Part shown: positions 27,567 through 35,855 of the stretch, piece after piece
Layout: each line of letters opens with the position of its first letter
Numbering within the stretch: the first letter of the stretch is position 1
Assembly: GCA_018065145.1 (NCBI GenBank)
Contig: JAGHTW010000155.1
Location: 1 to 38,517 of the forward strand
Length of the DNA stretch: 38,517 nt
From: Candidatus Prevotella equi
GTDB lineage: Bacteria > Bacteroidota > Bacteroidia > Bacteroidales > Bacteroidaceae
Direction of reading: 5' to 3'
The notes under the pieces: model-generated
The model's database searches: none
Told to the model about the DNA's origin: nothing
Seen by the model: the letters and a program-made list of their open reading frames with translations, nothing else
Program-made: the position numbers and the translations under genes

Positions 27567-27656
27567 GTACTAAAATAACATTCGCATTGGCAAATGTATA
27601 AATAGTACAAATATGTACTAAAATAACATAACCACTGGTCTATGTATGGTTAGTAC
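27567..27656. repeat. Two tandem attP-like imperfect palindromes (27567-27608 and 27615-27656)
   Basis: GTACTAAAATAACAT-N12-ATGTATAAATAGTAC and GTACTAAAATAACAT-N12-ATGTATGGTTAGTAC, 48-bp period, abutting the recombinase stop codon. Confidence 0.75.
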
Positions 27657-27660
27657 AAAA

Positions 27661-28989
27661 TTAGACAAATTTAATTCCATCAATCTCGCCGCTGGCATTT
27701 ACGTCGATTTCCCTTACAATGTTCTGCCAGAATAGTTTTCTGTTTTCTTTTGTAAGCTCATCGTATATCTCTTTCCAGTTTCCAAACACAACACTGGTAG
27801 CTGCAACTTTTCTTTCCACAAGCTGATCAGACAGAGAAGCAATTTCTTTTTGAATTGCTCTGATCTTTTTGTCGTATTCGTCAATGTCAAGTCTTCCCAT
27901 TTCATACAGGTGATCCAGACGTTTCATTGCTTGCTCCAGATCCTCTATGCTTTTAGTTTTCTTTTTCTTTTCGCTGGTTGTTAATGAAGATATTTTCGCT
28001 GTGTAGGAATCCAGATACAGCCTGATGTTGCTGATCATTGTTTCCTCCAGATACTGTTCACCAACTGCAAAATGTTTGTGGAGTCCCTTTGTGCCACTAG
28101 GGCAGCGGTAATAAATATACGTCTTGCCTCGCATGGTGTTTTTGTTTGCAGCAAGCCTAGATCCGCAAATAGGGCACTTGATCATGCCAGTATACAGATA
28201 ATGTAGTCCAGACGGCGCAGCCTTTATGCAGTTTAAGGATCTCACCCTCTGCATGTATTCTTCAGTGAAATATGGTTCACAAAAGCTGTCGTTTTCTCTG
28301 ACGCGGCCTATGTATAAATCAGAGTTGATCATTGCCTGCAGCATTCTGAGAGTAAAATCAGGATCGTAAGTTTCCCTTACCCATTTTGCAGTGCCATTTT
28401 TGTTTTTGCTAAGTAGGAGATGCTCAAAGATTGCGCGCGTTTCCTCTTCCTTGTCGTGGACAATTCTTTTGTATCCATCAATCTTTTCGATTTTGAATCC
28501 AAAGCGCGGCAGTTTCCCAGTGTAGGCCAGTCCGTGAGATATTTTGAAGCGGTGCATATCTTTGTATCGCTCAGATGTGAGCGCCCATTCAAGCTCCGCC
28601 ATTGCGGCCATTTGATACATAAAATTCCTGCCGTATGGTGTTGATGTATCAATCTGCTGACTGACAGAGACAAGACTGCTGCCAGATTCCTCGATATCGT
28701 GGAATATATTGCAAAAGTCCCTCATATTACGCGCTATTCTGTCATAACGCATAATTACAACCAGATCAATCTTGTGTAACTTCACATCATTCATCATGCG
28801 CAGGAAATCTTTTCTATATTTCATAGAATGGCCTGTGAATCCATAATCTGCATCATAGAGTGTAAGCTCATAATTCCCTGCGCCATATTTTCCATCCAGA
28901 TATGAAGTGCAGTTATAAACCTGCGCCTCCATACTGTCTGAGTCTTTTTTCTCTTTCGATTTTCTAGGATAAATCGCTGCTCTTATCAT
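27661..28989 (-). CDS. Serine recombinase (integrase)
   Basis: MIRAAIYPRKSKEKKDSDSMEAQ... resolvase catalytic domain, Zn-ribbon CPICGSRL, coiled coil; start at 28989 is the likely one. Confidence 0.9.
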   Translation of the reverse strand: MIRAAIYPRKSKEKKDSDSMEAQVYNCTSYLDGKYGAGNYELTLYDADYGFTGHSMKYRKDFLRMMNDVKLHKIDLVVIMRYDRIARNMRDFCNIFHDIEESGSSLVSVSQQIDTSTPYGRNFMYQMAAMAELEWALTSERYKDMHRFKISHGLAYTGKLPRFGFKIEKIDGYKRIVHDKEEETRAIFEHLLLSKNKNGTAKWVRETYDPDFTLRMLQAMINSDLYIGRVRENDSFCEPYFTEEYMQRVRSLNCIKAAPSGLHYLYTGMIKCPICGSRLAANKNTMRGKTYIYYRCPSGTKGLHKHFAVGEQYLEETMISNIRLYLDSYTAKISSLTTSEKKKKTKSIEDLEQAMKRLDHLYEMGRLDIDEYDKKIRAIQKEIASLSDQLVERKVAATSVVFGNWKEIYDELTKENRKLFWQNIVREIDVNASGEIDGIKFV

Positions 28990-29204
28990 CTTTTCACTTC
29001 CCAAGATCTTCCGCAATCGTTGCATGTAGCAGTAGTAATCATTATAACTTTTTCTTTTCTACGGCGTACAAGCATCCACAAAAGCCAGAGGCCTCCAGTA
29101 ATACAGATCATAAAAAGATTCCACAAAAAGGATCTTCTCACGCTCTTTACAACAGCACTGGTTGTACAGTTTACATTCTCACTTCCACATTTTACACATT
29201 TCAT
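28986..29204 (-). CDS. Zinc-ribbon plus transmembrane small protein
   Basis: CVKCGS...FLWNLFMICITGGLWLLWMLV...CNDCGRSW; 4-bp overlap with recombinase start. Confidence 0.65.
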   Translation of the reverse strand: MKCVKCGSENVNCTTSAVVKSVRRSFLWNLFMICITGGLWLLWMLVRRRKEKVIMITTATCNDCGRSWEVKR

Positions 29205-29298
29205 ATTTTTATCCTCCTTTTTCTTAACACTTTCTTATCACTTAATGATATAGAAATGTGATATGGTTTTTTTGTTTAGTTTTGCCAATGTACAAAAT

Positions 29299-29312
29299 CG
29301 AACAAGTGTTCT
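29299..29312. promoter_or_regulatory. LexA/SOS-box-like palindrome
   Basis: CGAAC-aagt-GTTCT, 2 bp upstream of TATAAT at 29315-29320. Confidence 0.55.
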
Positions 29313-29354
29313 AATATAATTATATCCCACTTATAAACGAAAGGGGGCATACAA

Positions 29355-29462
29355 ATGGGATACAAAGATGAAATCATACAGATGATAACTAAAATTGATA
29401 ATATAAAGATACTTGAATACATTTACGCTTTTTTAAATGAATATATTTTTAACCAAGCATAG
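29355..29462 (+). CDS. 35-aa small protein
   Basis: MGYKDEIIQMITKIDNIKILEYIYAFLNEYIFNQA*, RBS aaaggggg; converges on repressor stop. Confidence 0.55.
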   Translation: MGYKDEIIQMITKIDNIKILEYIYAFLNEYIFNQA

Positions 29463-29781
29463 AAGCAATCATATTTTCAATTATCAATTTGTCACGATCC
29501 GAAAGTCTTTCAAAATTCTTTACAAGCTTTGCTGATCTCGCAGCGGTTGCACTCACTGCAGTTTGCTCTTCTACGAGATCGGCCTTGCTTATACCAAAAT
29601 AATTTGCCATCATTTCGATTTTGTCCATTCTTGGATAAGTATTAGCATTTACCCAGTTACTCAGTGTAGTTGCAGGAACGCCGATTTCTTCCGCAAGTCT
29701 TGCACAGCTTATTCCTTTGATCTCAACATAACGCAAAATATTCTTTGCTAACGTCTCTTTATTTCCTAAATTGTTGCTCAT
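29449..29781 (-). CDS. XRE/cI-like repressor
   Basis: ISCARLAEEIGVPATTLSNWVNANTYPRMDKIEMMANYFGISKADLVEE HTH; divergent from Cro-like ORF. Confidence 0.8.
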   Translation of the reverse strand: MSNNLGNKETLAKNILRYVEIKGISCARLAEEIGVPATTLSNWVNANTYPRMDKIEMMANYFGISKADLVEEQTAVSATAARSAKLVKNFERLSDRDKLIIENMIASMLG

Positions 29782-29818
29782 TTAATCACTTCCTTTTCTT
29801 TTGTGTTTAACAATATAC

Positions 29819-29928
29819 TACCTTTATTCGGCAATAAAATCAATATTTTCATTAAAAAAATACCGAAAAAAGGTTGACACATACCGACATTAGGTATATA
29901 TTACATTATGTAATACCGAAAAACGGTA
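29819..29928. promoter_or_regulatory. Operator cluster O1-O4 between divergent repressor and Cro-like genes
   Basis: 29819 TACCTTTATTCGGCA, 29861 TACCGAAAAAAGGTT, 29882 TACCGACATTAGGTA, 29914 TACCGAAAAACGGTA. Confidence 0.8.
29874..29902 (+). promoter_or_regulatory. Early rightward promoter
   Basis: TTGACA (29874-29879), 17-bp spacer, TATATT (29897-29902). Confidence 0.8.
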
Positions 29929-29950
29929 GATGAAGAAAGGAGACGGTTAA

Positions 29951-30154
29951 ATGGGTATCACACTTAAGGCTGCAAGAGTTAATGTCGGAATGTCTCGGAC
30001 TGTTGCCGCAGAAAAATTAGAGGTTGCTGTAAGCACACTTCGTAATTACGAAATTGGCAAAACATATCCACCTGTGGATGTTGTTAAGCGAATGGAGAAT
30101 GTATACGGGGTATCTTATAGCGATCTTATTTTTTTACCTATGTATACCGAATAA
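29951..30154 (+). CDS. Cro-like XRE HTH protein
   Basis: MSRTVAAEKLEVAVSTLRNYEIGKTYPPVDVVKRMENVYGVSYSDLIF HTH. Confidence 0.8.
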   Translation: MGITLKAARVNVGMSRTVAAEKLEVAVSTLRNYEIGKTYPPVDVVKRMENVYGVSYSDLIFLPMYTE

Positions 30155-30185
30155 CGGTACATAGAAACCGAAGGAAGGTATATAA

Positions 30186-30338
30186 ATGAATGAGCTTCAG
30201 GCGGACAACGCAATTAAATTACTGGCCAGACTGTACTGCCAGCAAAACGGAATTGAAAAATTCGAAATTTTAATGAAGAAGGAGAAGAGAGATGAAAAAG
30301 AATTTTGTAATCGGAATACTGGCAGGGCTGATTGTTAA
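30186..30338 (+). CDS. Small hypothetical protein, 50 aa
   Basis: MNELQADNAIKLLARLYCQQNGIEKFEILMKKEKRDEKEFCNRNTGRADC*; RBS gaaggaaggt. Confidence 0.5.
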   Translation: MNELQADNAIKLLARLYCQQNGIEKFEILMKKEKRDEKEFCNRNTGRADC

Positions 30339-30516
30339 TAGAGAAATTTATTCTCAAAACTCAATATGGCTTCAGATTGGTTTTGTAATTACAATCGCAT
30401 TTTTTGTGCTTGTGGTGATTTCAGAAGTCGAGTGTGTATTGGAAGAAAGAGCAAAGAAGCGCAGAAAAACCGAGAGAATGCGCAGACAGTTGGAAAGAAT
30501 AACAGGAGGCAGATGA
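30292..30516 (+). CDS. Small membrane protein
   Basis: Two hydrophobic stretches; RBS gaaggagaagag. Confidence 0.55.
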   Translation: MKKNFVIGILAGLIVNREIYSQNSIWLQIGFVITIAFFVLVVISEVECVLEERAKKRRKTERMRRQLERITGGR

Positions 30517-30809
30517 TGGAAGACGAAAGAAGGAACAATTTACTTGATTTGATGCGAAAACTATCCTTATCCGCTACAGCATATCAGGAAGTGAGAGAAG
30601 ACGGATTTGATTTAGGTGTTCATGTAAGTGACACATTTATGGGCATTGACACAAAGACAGTAGTGCCCATTTACAAAGGCATTCAGGTTCTTGCAGAGGC
30701 TGCAGAAAAAGAGCTGAAAGAAGAGATCAAATGCGGAAGTTTGTTTCTGAGTTTTGACGCGTTTGGTGTGACTTTTATGCAGGTTGATTTCAAAGGAGAG
30801 GAAAGATGA
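30513..30809 (+). CDS. Hypothetical early protein
   Basis: ATG 30513 after aacaggaggcag; overlaps upstream stop. Confidence 0.6.
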   Translation: MMEDERRNNLLDLMRKLSLSATAYQEVREDGFDLGVHVSDTFMGIDTKTVVPIYKGIQVLAEAAEKELKEEIKCGSLFLSFDAFGVTFMQVDFKGEER

Positions 30810-31315
30810 GCAATTTATATGAACTTACAGCAGAGTACAGAGAGCTGCTGATGATGCTGGAAGACAGCGAGACTGCAGATGAGGTAATTATTGACACCCT
30901 TGAAGCAGTAGAGGGTGAGCTTGAAATTAAAGCGGAAGGATATGTAAAAGTTATACGCAGCATGGAGGCAGACGCAAAGGCACTTATGGAAGAGGCCGAC
31001 AGACTCGCAGAAAAAGCTGCAGTTGTTAAGAACAGAATCGAAAAGCTGAAGCTTGCTTTGCAGATGGCACTTATTGCGACGGGGCACGACGACAGGGAAG
31101 GCGTTCAGGCTGGACTTTACAGGATCAAACTTGTGAACAACGGCGGCCAGCGTCCTTTGATCATTGACGGAGAAGTCCCCAACAGATTTGTCAAGATGAT
31201 TCCCCAGAACGATAATCACGCGATCAGGCAGCATCTTGAAGAGCTTGCAACTGCAGGAATCGAATGTACATGGGCGCACCTTGGTGAGCGCGGTAAGCAT
31301 ATAACAATCAAATAG
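30806..31315 (+). CDS. Siphovirus Gp157-like protein
   Basis: MSNLYELTAEYRELLMMLED...EADRLAEKAAVVKNRIEKLK pattern. Confidence 0.75.
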   Translation: MSNLYELTAEYRELLMMLEDSETADEVIIDTLEAVEGELEIKAEGYVKVIRSMEADAKALMEEADRLAEKAAVVKNRIEKLKLALQMALIATGHDDREGVQAGLYRIKLVNNGGQRPLIIDGEVPNRFVKMIPQNDNHAIRQHLEELATAGIECTWAHLGERGKHITIK

Positions 31316-31331
31316 TAAAGGAGGACATGAG

Positions 31332-32030
31332 ATGAAATTTAGAGATCTTACAGCTAGTGAGGTAGAGTGCCGAGTTGCTACTGCCAGCGAAAAAGGAGTA
31401 AGTTTGCTGCTTTACAAAGACGCAAGATGTGACATGCGTATTTTGGATGAGACTGTTGGCGCTGAGTACTGGCAGAGAAAGCACGAATTGATCAACGGTA
31501 ATTTGTTCTGCAGCGTTGGAATTTACAACAAGGAATTGCAGCAGTGGATCTGGAAGCAGGACGTGGGAACAGAATCCTACACAGAGAAAGAGAAAGGGCA
31601 GTCAAGTGACTCATTCAAAAGGAGTTGCTTTTGCTGGGGCATCGGACGCGAACTCTATACAGCGCCTTTTATCTGGGTAAAAGCTGAAATGAAACAGAAC
31701 AATGGACGCTGGACAACTTACGACAAGTTTGATGTATCGGAGATGGTTGTCGAAGACGGAACAATCACAAAGCTGCAGATTGTAAATTCTAATACAAAAA
31801 AGGTTGTTTTCACTTACGGAACTGCAGAAAAGGACAAAGTTACTACTCAGATCCCTGCACGGTACATGGATAAGCTTGTAAGCACGCTGAAGGACAACGA
31901 GATCGAACTTACAACCATTTACAAGCTTTACAAAGTAAGCGACTTATCAGAGCTGAATCTTTCAAGCCTTAATAACATCATGGAACACATACCGAACATT
32001 ATGGAATGGCAGGCGGCTCATGGAAACTAA
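31332..32030 (+). CDS. Rad52-like single-strand annealing protein
   Basis: SVGIYNKELQQWIWKQDVGTES...SDSFKRSCFCWGIGRELY resembles Rad52/Sak family; next to NinB-like and SSB. Confidence 0.7.
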   Translation: MKFRDLTASEVECRVATASEKGVSLLLYKDARCDMRILDETVGAEYWQRKHELINGNLFCSVGIYNKELQQWIWKQDVGTESYTEKEKGQSSDSFKRSCFCWGIGRELYTAPFIWVKAEMKQNNGRWTTYDKFDVSEMVVEDGTITKLQIVNSNTKKVVFTYGTAEKDKVTTQIPARYMDKLVSTLKDNEIELTTIYKLYKVSDLSELNLSSLNNIMEHIPNIMEWQAAHGN

Positions 32031-32565
32031 AGGACGATTGGCGACAATCACGCGCAATGTGATGAATGGAAAATTGATGATCACATTTGAGATCGACGCC
32101 GTGAGTACGGAAGAAATAAACGACCTGAATGGTATTGAACTGGATGTTATAGCACACAAGCACAGAGAAAAACGCAGCCTAGATGCAAATGCATATTTTC
32201 ATGTCCTTGTGGGAAAGATCGCAGACAAGAGAAATCTATCAAAGCAGTATGTAAAAAATATGCTCATATGCAGTTATGGGCAGCAGCTTTTAAATCTTGA
32301 CGGCGCGCCAGTGGTGTTTAAGGCGAATGTGCAACCTGAAGAAATGTTCGAAAACATGACACTTCACTGCGCGCCCTGCAGATCATCTATTGAGAATGGC
32401 AAAGAGATTGTATTTTACAAGGTTTTCAGAGGATCGCACACATACGACACGCACGAAATGCATGTATTGATTTCAGGGACGGTGGACGAGGCAAAACAGC
32501 AGGGCATTGAGGTTCTACCGCCAAGAGAACTTGAAAGGATGGTGAACGCATGGCACGAAGCATAA
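32020..32565 (+). CDS. NinB-like recombination protein
   Basis: KRSLDANAYFHVLVGKIADKRNLSKQYVKNML pattern and neighbourhood. Confidence 0.6.
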   Translation: METKGRLATITRNVMNGKLMITFEIDAVSTEEINDLNGIELDVIAHKHREKRSLDANAYFHVLVGKIADKRNLSKQYVKNMLICSYGQQLLNLDGAPVVFKANVQPEEMFENMTLHCAPCRSSIENGKEIVFYKVFRGSHTYDTHEMHVLISGTVDEAKQQGIEVLPPRELERMVNAWHEA

Positions 32566-32837
32566 TGCAGACAGAAAAAGAATGTTATGTTTGCGGATCG
32601 ACTTACGGACTGGAAGAGCATCACGTGATTTATGGAACAGCAAACAGAAAACTATCTGAGAAGTACGGCCTTAAGGTTTGGCTATGCCATGCACACCACA
32701 CTGGAAGCGCTGGCGTCCATTTTAACCGCGATTTAGACATGCAGCTAAAGAAATATGCACAGGAGTGTTTTGAATTGAAATACGGGGCAAATATGAGCTT
32801 CAGAGAGGTATTCGGAAAGAATTATAAGGAGGAATAA
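32550..32837 (+). CDS. HNH-like small protein
   Basis: CYVCGSTYGLEEHHVIYGTANR...WLCHAHHTG. Confidence 0.65.
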   Translation: MARSIMQTEKECYVCGSTYGLEEHHVIYGTANRKLSEKYGLKVWLCHAHHTGSAGVHFNRDLDMQLKKYAQECFELKYGANMSFREVFGKNYKEE

Positions 32838-32842
32838 AACAA

Positions 32843-33259
32843 ATGAATAAATTTATTGCAATGGGACGTCTTACAAAAGATCCTGAGGTGAGATATTCAC
32901 AGGGAGCAACACCTACTGCAGTTGCAAACTTTTCTATCGCAGTAGACAGAAGATTCAAGAGAGAAGGAGAACCTGACGCGGATTTTTTCAACTGTACCGC
33001 ATTCGGAAAGCAGGGCGAGTTCGTTGAAAAGTACTTGAAAAAGGGAATCAAGGTTGTTGTTTGCGGAAGAGTCCAGAATGAAACCTACACGAACAAGGAA
33101 GGCCAGAAAGTAACACAGACAAAAGTTATGGTTGAGGAAATTGAGTTTGCAGAGAGCAAGAACGCAGGCGAACAGAAAACAGAGCAAAAGCCCATGACTG
33201 GCAATGATGGTTTTATGTCTATACCTGACGGAATTGCCGAAGAACTGCCTTTTAACTAG
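32843..33259 (+). CDS. ssb: Single-stranded DNA-binding protein
   Basis: MNKFIAMGRLTKDPEVRYSQGATPTAVANFSIAVDRRF...FNCTAFGKQGEF; C-term EELPFN. Confidence 0.95.
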   Translation: MNKFIAMGRLTKDPEVRYSQGATPTAVANFSIAVDRRFKREGEPDADFFNCTAFGKQGEFVEKYLKKGIKVVVCGRVQNETYTNKEGQKVTQTKVMVEEIEFAESKNAGEQKTEQKPMTGNDGFMSIPDGIAEELPFN

Positions 33260-33269
33260 GAGGAAAGTT

Positions 33270-33629
33270 ATGAATAGATTTCATGTTTATGTTAAACAGT
33301 CCGAGGGGGAATCTATAAATAATCTTACTATTGTTGACTTAATCCCTGAAGGAAGAGAAAACGCGATCAGCAGAGAGATGCTGCTGGCAAAATGCATTGA
33401 GCTTGATATTTGTTACAACGACAGAGCAATGCGACAGCTCATTGAGAGAGAAAAGAAGGAATTTGTAATTCTTGCACGTGAAGGCGGCGGATATTACAGA
33501 CCTACACACGATGACATGCTGGATCTGAACAGATACATTCGGCAGGAAACACACAGAGCGATATCTGTATTCCGAAACATCAAAAGAGCAAAGGCTCTTT
33601 ATGAGGATTTCAGGAGGGGGATCATGTAA
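33270..33629 (+). CDS. Hypothetical early protein
   Basis: ATG 33270 with aggaggaaagtt RBS. Confidence 0.6.
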   Translation: MNRFHVYVKQSEGESINNLTIVDLIPEGRENAISREMLLAKCIELDICYNDRAMRQLIEREKKEFVILAREGGGYYRPTHDDMLDLNRYIRQETHRAISVFRNIKRAKALYEDFRRGIM

Positions 33630-34046
33630 ATGGGAAGTAGAAGAATGCTAACACGGCAGATTACGGACGATGACAATTTTTTATCGCTCAGCTCCGCGCA
33701 GCAAGCTCTTTTTCTGCATCTTACAATGATTTCCGACGATGATGGATTCACAAACAAAACTTCACTTTGCATGTTCAAAGCACATGCGACGCAAGAAGAC
33801 ATGAATGAACTGATCAACAAAAGATATATCATCAGATTCCCTTCTGGTGTTGTCTGTATTAAGCATTGGTTTATGGCAAATGCAATTAGAAAAGATAGAT
33901 ATACTCCGACATTGCACCAAGATGAGAGATCACAGCTCTATTTGCACAAAAACAATGTTTATTCATTCACACCAGAAGATGAAGAAGATGAGGAAGATGA
34001 GGAAGAAAAGCCACAAAATAAGCCTTTAAAAATAACTTTTAAGTAA
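33630..34046 (+). CDS. Replisome-organizer/replication-initiator N-terminal-like protein
   Basis: RRMLTRQITDDDNFLSLSSAQQALFLHLTMISDDDGF...IKHWFMANAIRKDRYTPTLHQDE; acidic tail EDEEDEEDEEE. Confidence 0.65.
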   Translation: MGSRRMLTRQITDDDNFLSLSSAQQALFLHLTMISDDDGFTNKTSLCMFKAHATQEDMNELINKRYIIRFPSGVVCIKHWFMANAIRKDRYTPTLHQDERSQLYLHKNNVYSFTPEDEEDEEDEEEKPQNKPLKITFK

Positions 34047-34137
34047 TGGTTGCCAAGTGGTTGCCAGATGGTTGCCGCTTGGTTGCCTCAATATAAGTTA
34101 AGTTAATATAAGTTAAGTTAATATAAGTTAAAGTAAG
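34047..34137. repeat. Iteron array and AT-rich repeats (putative replication origin)
   Basis: TGGTTGCC at 34047, 34058, 34069, 34080; ATATAAGTTAAGTTA at 34091 and 34106, partial at 34121. Confidence 0.8.
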
Positions 34138-34183
34138 TACAAGAAGGGATCTTGCACTGTCTTTCTTGTATTCTGGAGGATCA

Positions 34184-34552
34184 ATGAACAAATACAAAGC
34201 AGTAAAAGTACTTGTTGACGGTATTAAGTTTGACAGCAAAAAAGAAGCTGCTAGATATTCAGAGCTTAAGATCTTAGAAAAAGCAGGAATTATAACAGAC
34301 TTAAATTTGCAGCAGAAATTTGTATTGATACCATCACAATATGCAGAGGTTACTGGTTACGGAAAACCGAAAAGAAAATGCATTGAGAAAGAGTGTTCTT
34401 ACATTGCAGATTTCACGTATATGCAAGACGGGAAACTGGTTGTAGAGGATGTAAAGGGATACCGAGATCCCAGCTCTGCAGCATATGCAAAATTTACTAT
34501 TAAGAGAAAGTTGATGCTATATGTTCACCACATAAGGATCAAGGAGATTTAG
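34184..34552 (+). CDS. DUF1064-like protein
   Basis: NKYKAVKVLVDGIKFDSKKEAARYSELKILEKAGII...YIADFTYMQDGKLVVEDVKGY. Confidence 0.8.
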   Translation: MNKYKAVKVLVDGIKFDSKKEAARYSELKILEKAGIITDLNLQQKFVLIPSQYAEVTGYGKPKRKCIEKECSYIADFTYMQDGKLVVEDVKGYRDPSSAAYAKFTIKRKLMLYVHHIRIKEI

Positions 34553-34560
34553 GAGGAGAA

Positions 34561-35154
34561 ATGCGAAAGAAGCACTACACAAGAGATGAAATTATAAAAA
34601 TCTGTAATCAGGTTGCAAGGGAGAGAAGAATGGCACATTTGACTCCTTGGACTGCAATGTCAATCATATGCGGATATACATTGCTGAAAGAAAAAGATTT
34701 CAAGGGTAAAAGGATTCATGCAGTAAGCAAGGCTGTTGATGCATACGAAACAAAATATTTGAACGGCGAGATTGATCTGCAGGAGATGCGAAGAGCAGTA
34801 ATTGAAAAGTGTGATTTCCTCGTGCTGGAATACAATGCCTACACAGAGCAGGATATCGCATTCAGAAAGGGAACATTTAACCACTGGATCGACGAGAAGC
34901 AGCTCCAGCCGCAGAACGCTATAAATGAATTTGCTATTCGGTACATGATATTTTTCTTCACTGTTCTGGGCGAAATGCACGGTTACGGCGAGAAGCGCAT
35001 TAAAGACATATACACAGAGCTTAATAAAAATTTAAACATGTATGCTGATAACAAAATATCGTTGAAGCAATGGCAAAAAGAACTGATGGAAGACGCAGGC
35101 ATTTGGTTTGATGTTCCTGAAGATCCGATCACTAAAACGAAAGGGAATAAGTGA
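34561..35154 (+). CDS. Hypothetical early phage protein
   Basis: 197-aa ORF, RBS taggaggagaa. Confidence 0.65.
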   Translation: MRKKHYTRDEIIKICNQVARERRMAHLTPWTAMSIICGYTLLKEKDFKGKRIHAVSKAVDAYETKYLNGEIDLQEMRRAVIEKCDFLVLEYNAYTEQDIAFRKGTFNHWIDEKQLQPQNAINEFAIRYMIFFFTVLGEMHGYGEKRIKDIYTELNKNLNMYADNKISLKQWQKELMEDAGIWFDVPEDPITKTKGNK

Positions 35155-35855
35155 TGCTAGATTTTGGGTTTTACAATATGGACTGTATGGAAGGAATGAA
35201 GGAATTTCCTGACAACTATTTTGATCTTGCTATAGTTGATCCGCCGTATGGGATAGGCGTTGGGAGCATGGCATATACAAACGGCGTTGCAATTGTTGGA
35301 GGCAAATGCAAAGCAAGAAGAAAAGACTATTCTGGACATAAATTATGGGACACGCAGCCGCCCAGTAAAGAATACTTTACAGAACTATTCAGGGTGAGCA
35401 AAAGGCAAATAATATGGGGTGGAAATTATTTTACAGATAACTTGCCGCCTACAAAAAGCTGGATAGTTTGGGATAAAAGATGCGAAGAAAAAATGAGCAA
35501 CGATTTTGCTGATTGCGAACTTGCATGGTGCTCAAATGGTGTGGCAAGAGTGTTCAGATACCTGTACAACGGTATGCTGCAGGGAGACATGAAAAACAAA
35601 GAGGCAAGATTTCACCCTACACAGAAACCAGTTCAACTATACGAGTGGTTATTGAATAAATATGCAAAGGACGGGGATATTATCTTGGATACACACGTCG
35701 GCAGCGCAAGCAGCTTGGTTGCATGCCATAAAACAAGGCATAAATTTGTGGGGTTCGAATTAGATCCAGAATACTATGAAAGAGCAAAGGAAAGGCTGGA
35801 TGCTGAAATGGCTCAGATAAGTATTTTTGATTTTATGGAGGGTGACAATGATTAG
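35154..35855 (+). CDS. DNA methyltransferase (N4/N6 type)
   Basis: VDPPYGIG catalytic motif; FHPTQKP, ILDTHVGSASSL and GFELDPEYYERAKER. Confidence 0.9.
   Translation: MLDFGFYNMDCMEGMKEFPDNYFDLAIVDPPYGIGVGSMAYTNGVAIVGGKCKARRKDYSGHKLWDTQPPSKEYFTELFRVSKRQIIWGGNYFTDNLPPTKSWIVWDKRCEEKMSNDFADCELAWCSNGVARVFRYLYNGMLQGDMKNKEARFHPTQKPVQLYEWLLNKYAKDGDIILDTHVGSASSLVACHKTRHKFVGFELDPEYYERAKERLDAEMAQISIFDFMEGDND

Noticed and set aside
29236-29263. TATCAC...GTGATA inverted repeat upstream of the zinc-ribbon gene
   Set aside because: Six-base arms 16 bp apart in AT-rich sequence; not distinguishable from chance.
34091-34137. CRISPR-like array
   Set aside because: The repeats are contiguous, AT-rich and 15 bp with no spacers; origin-like repeats fit better.
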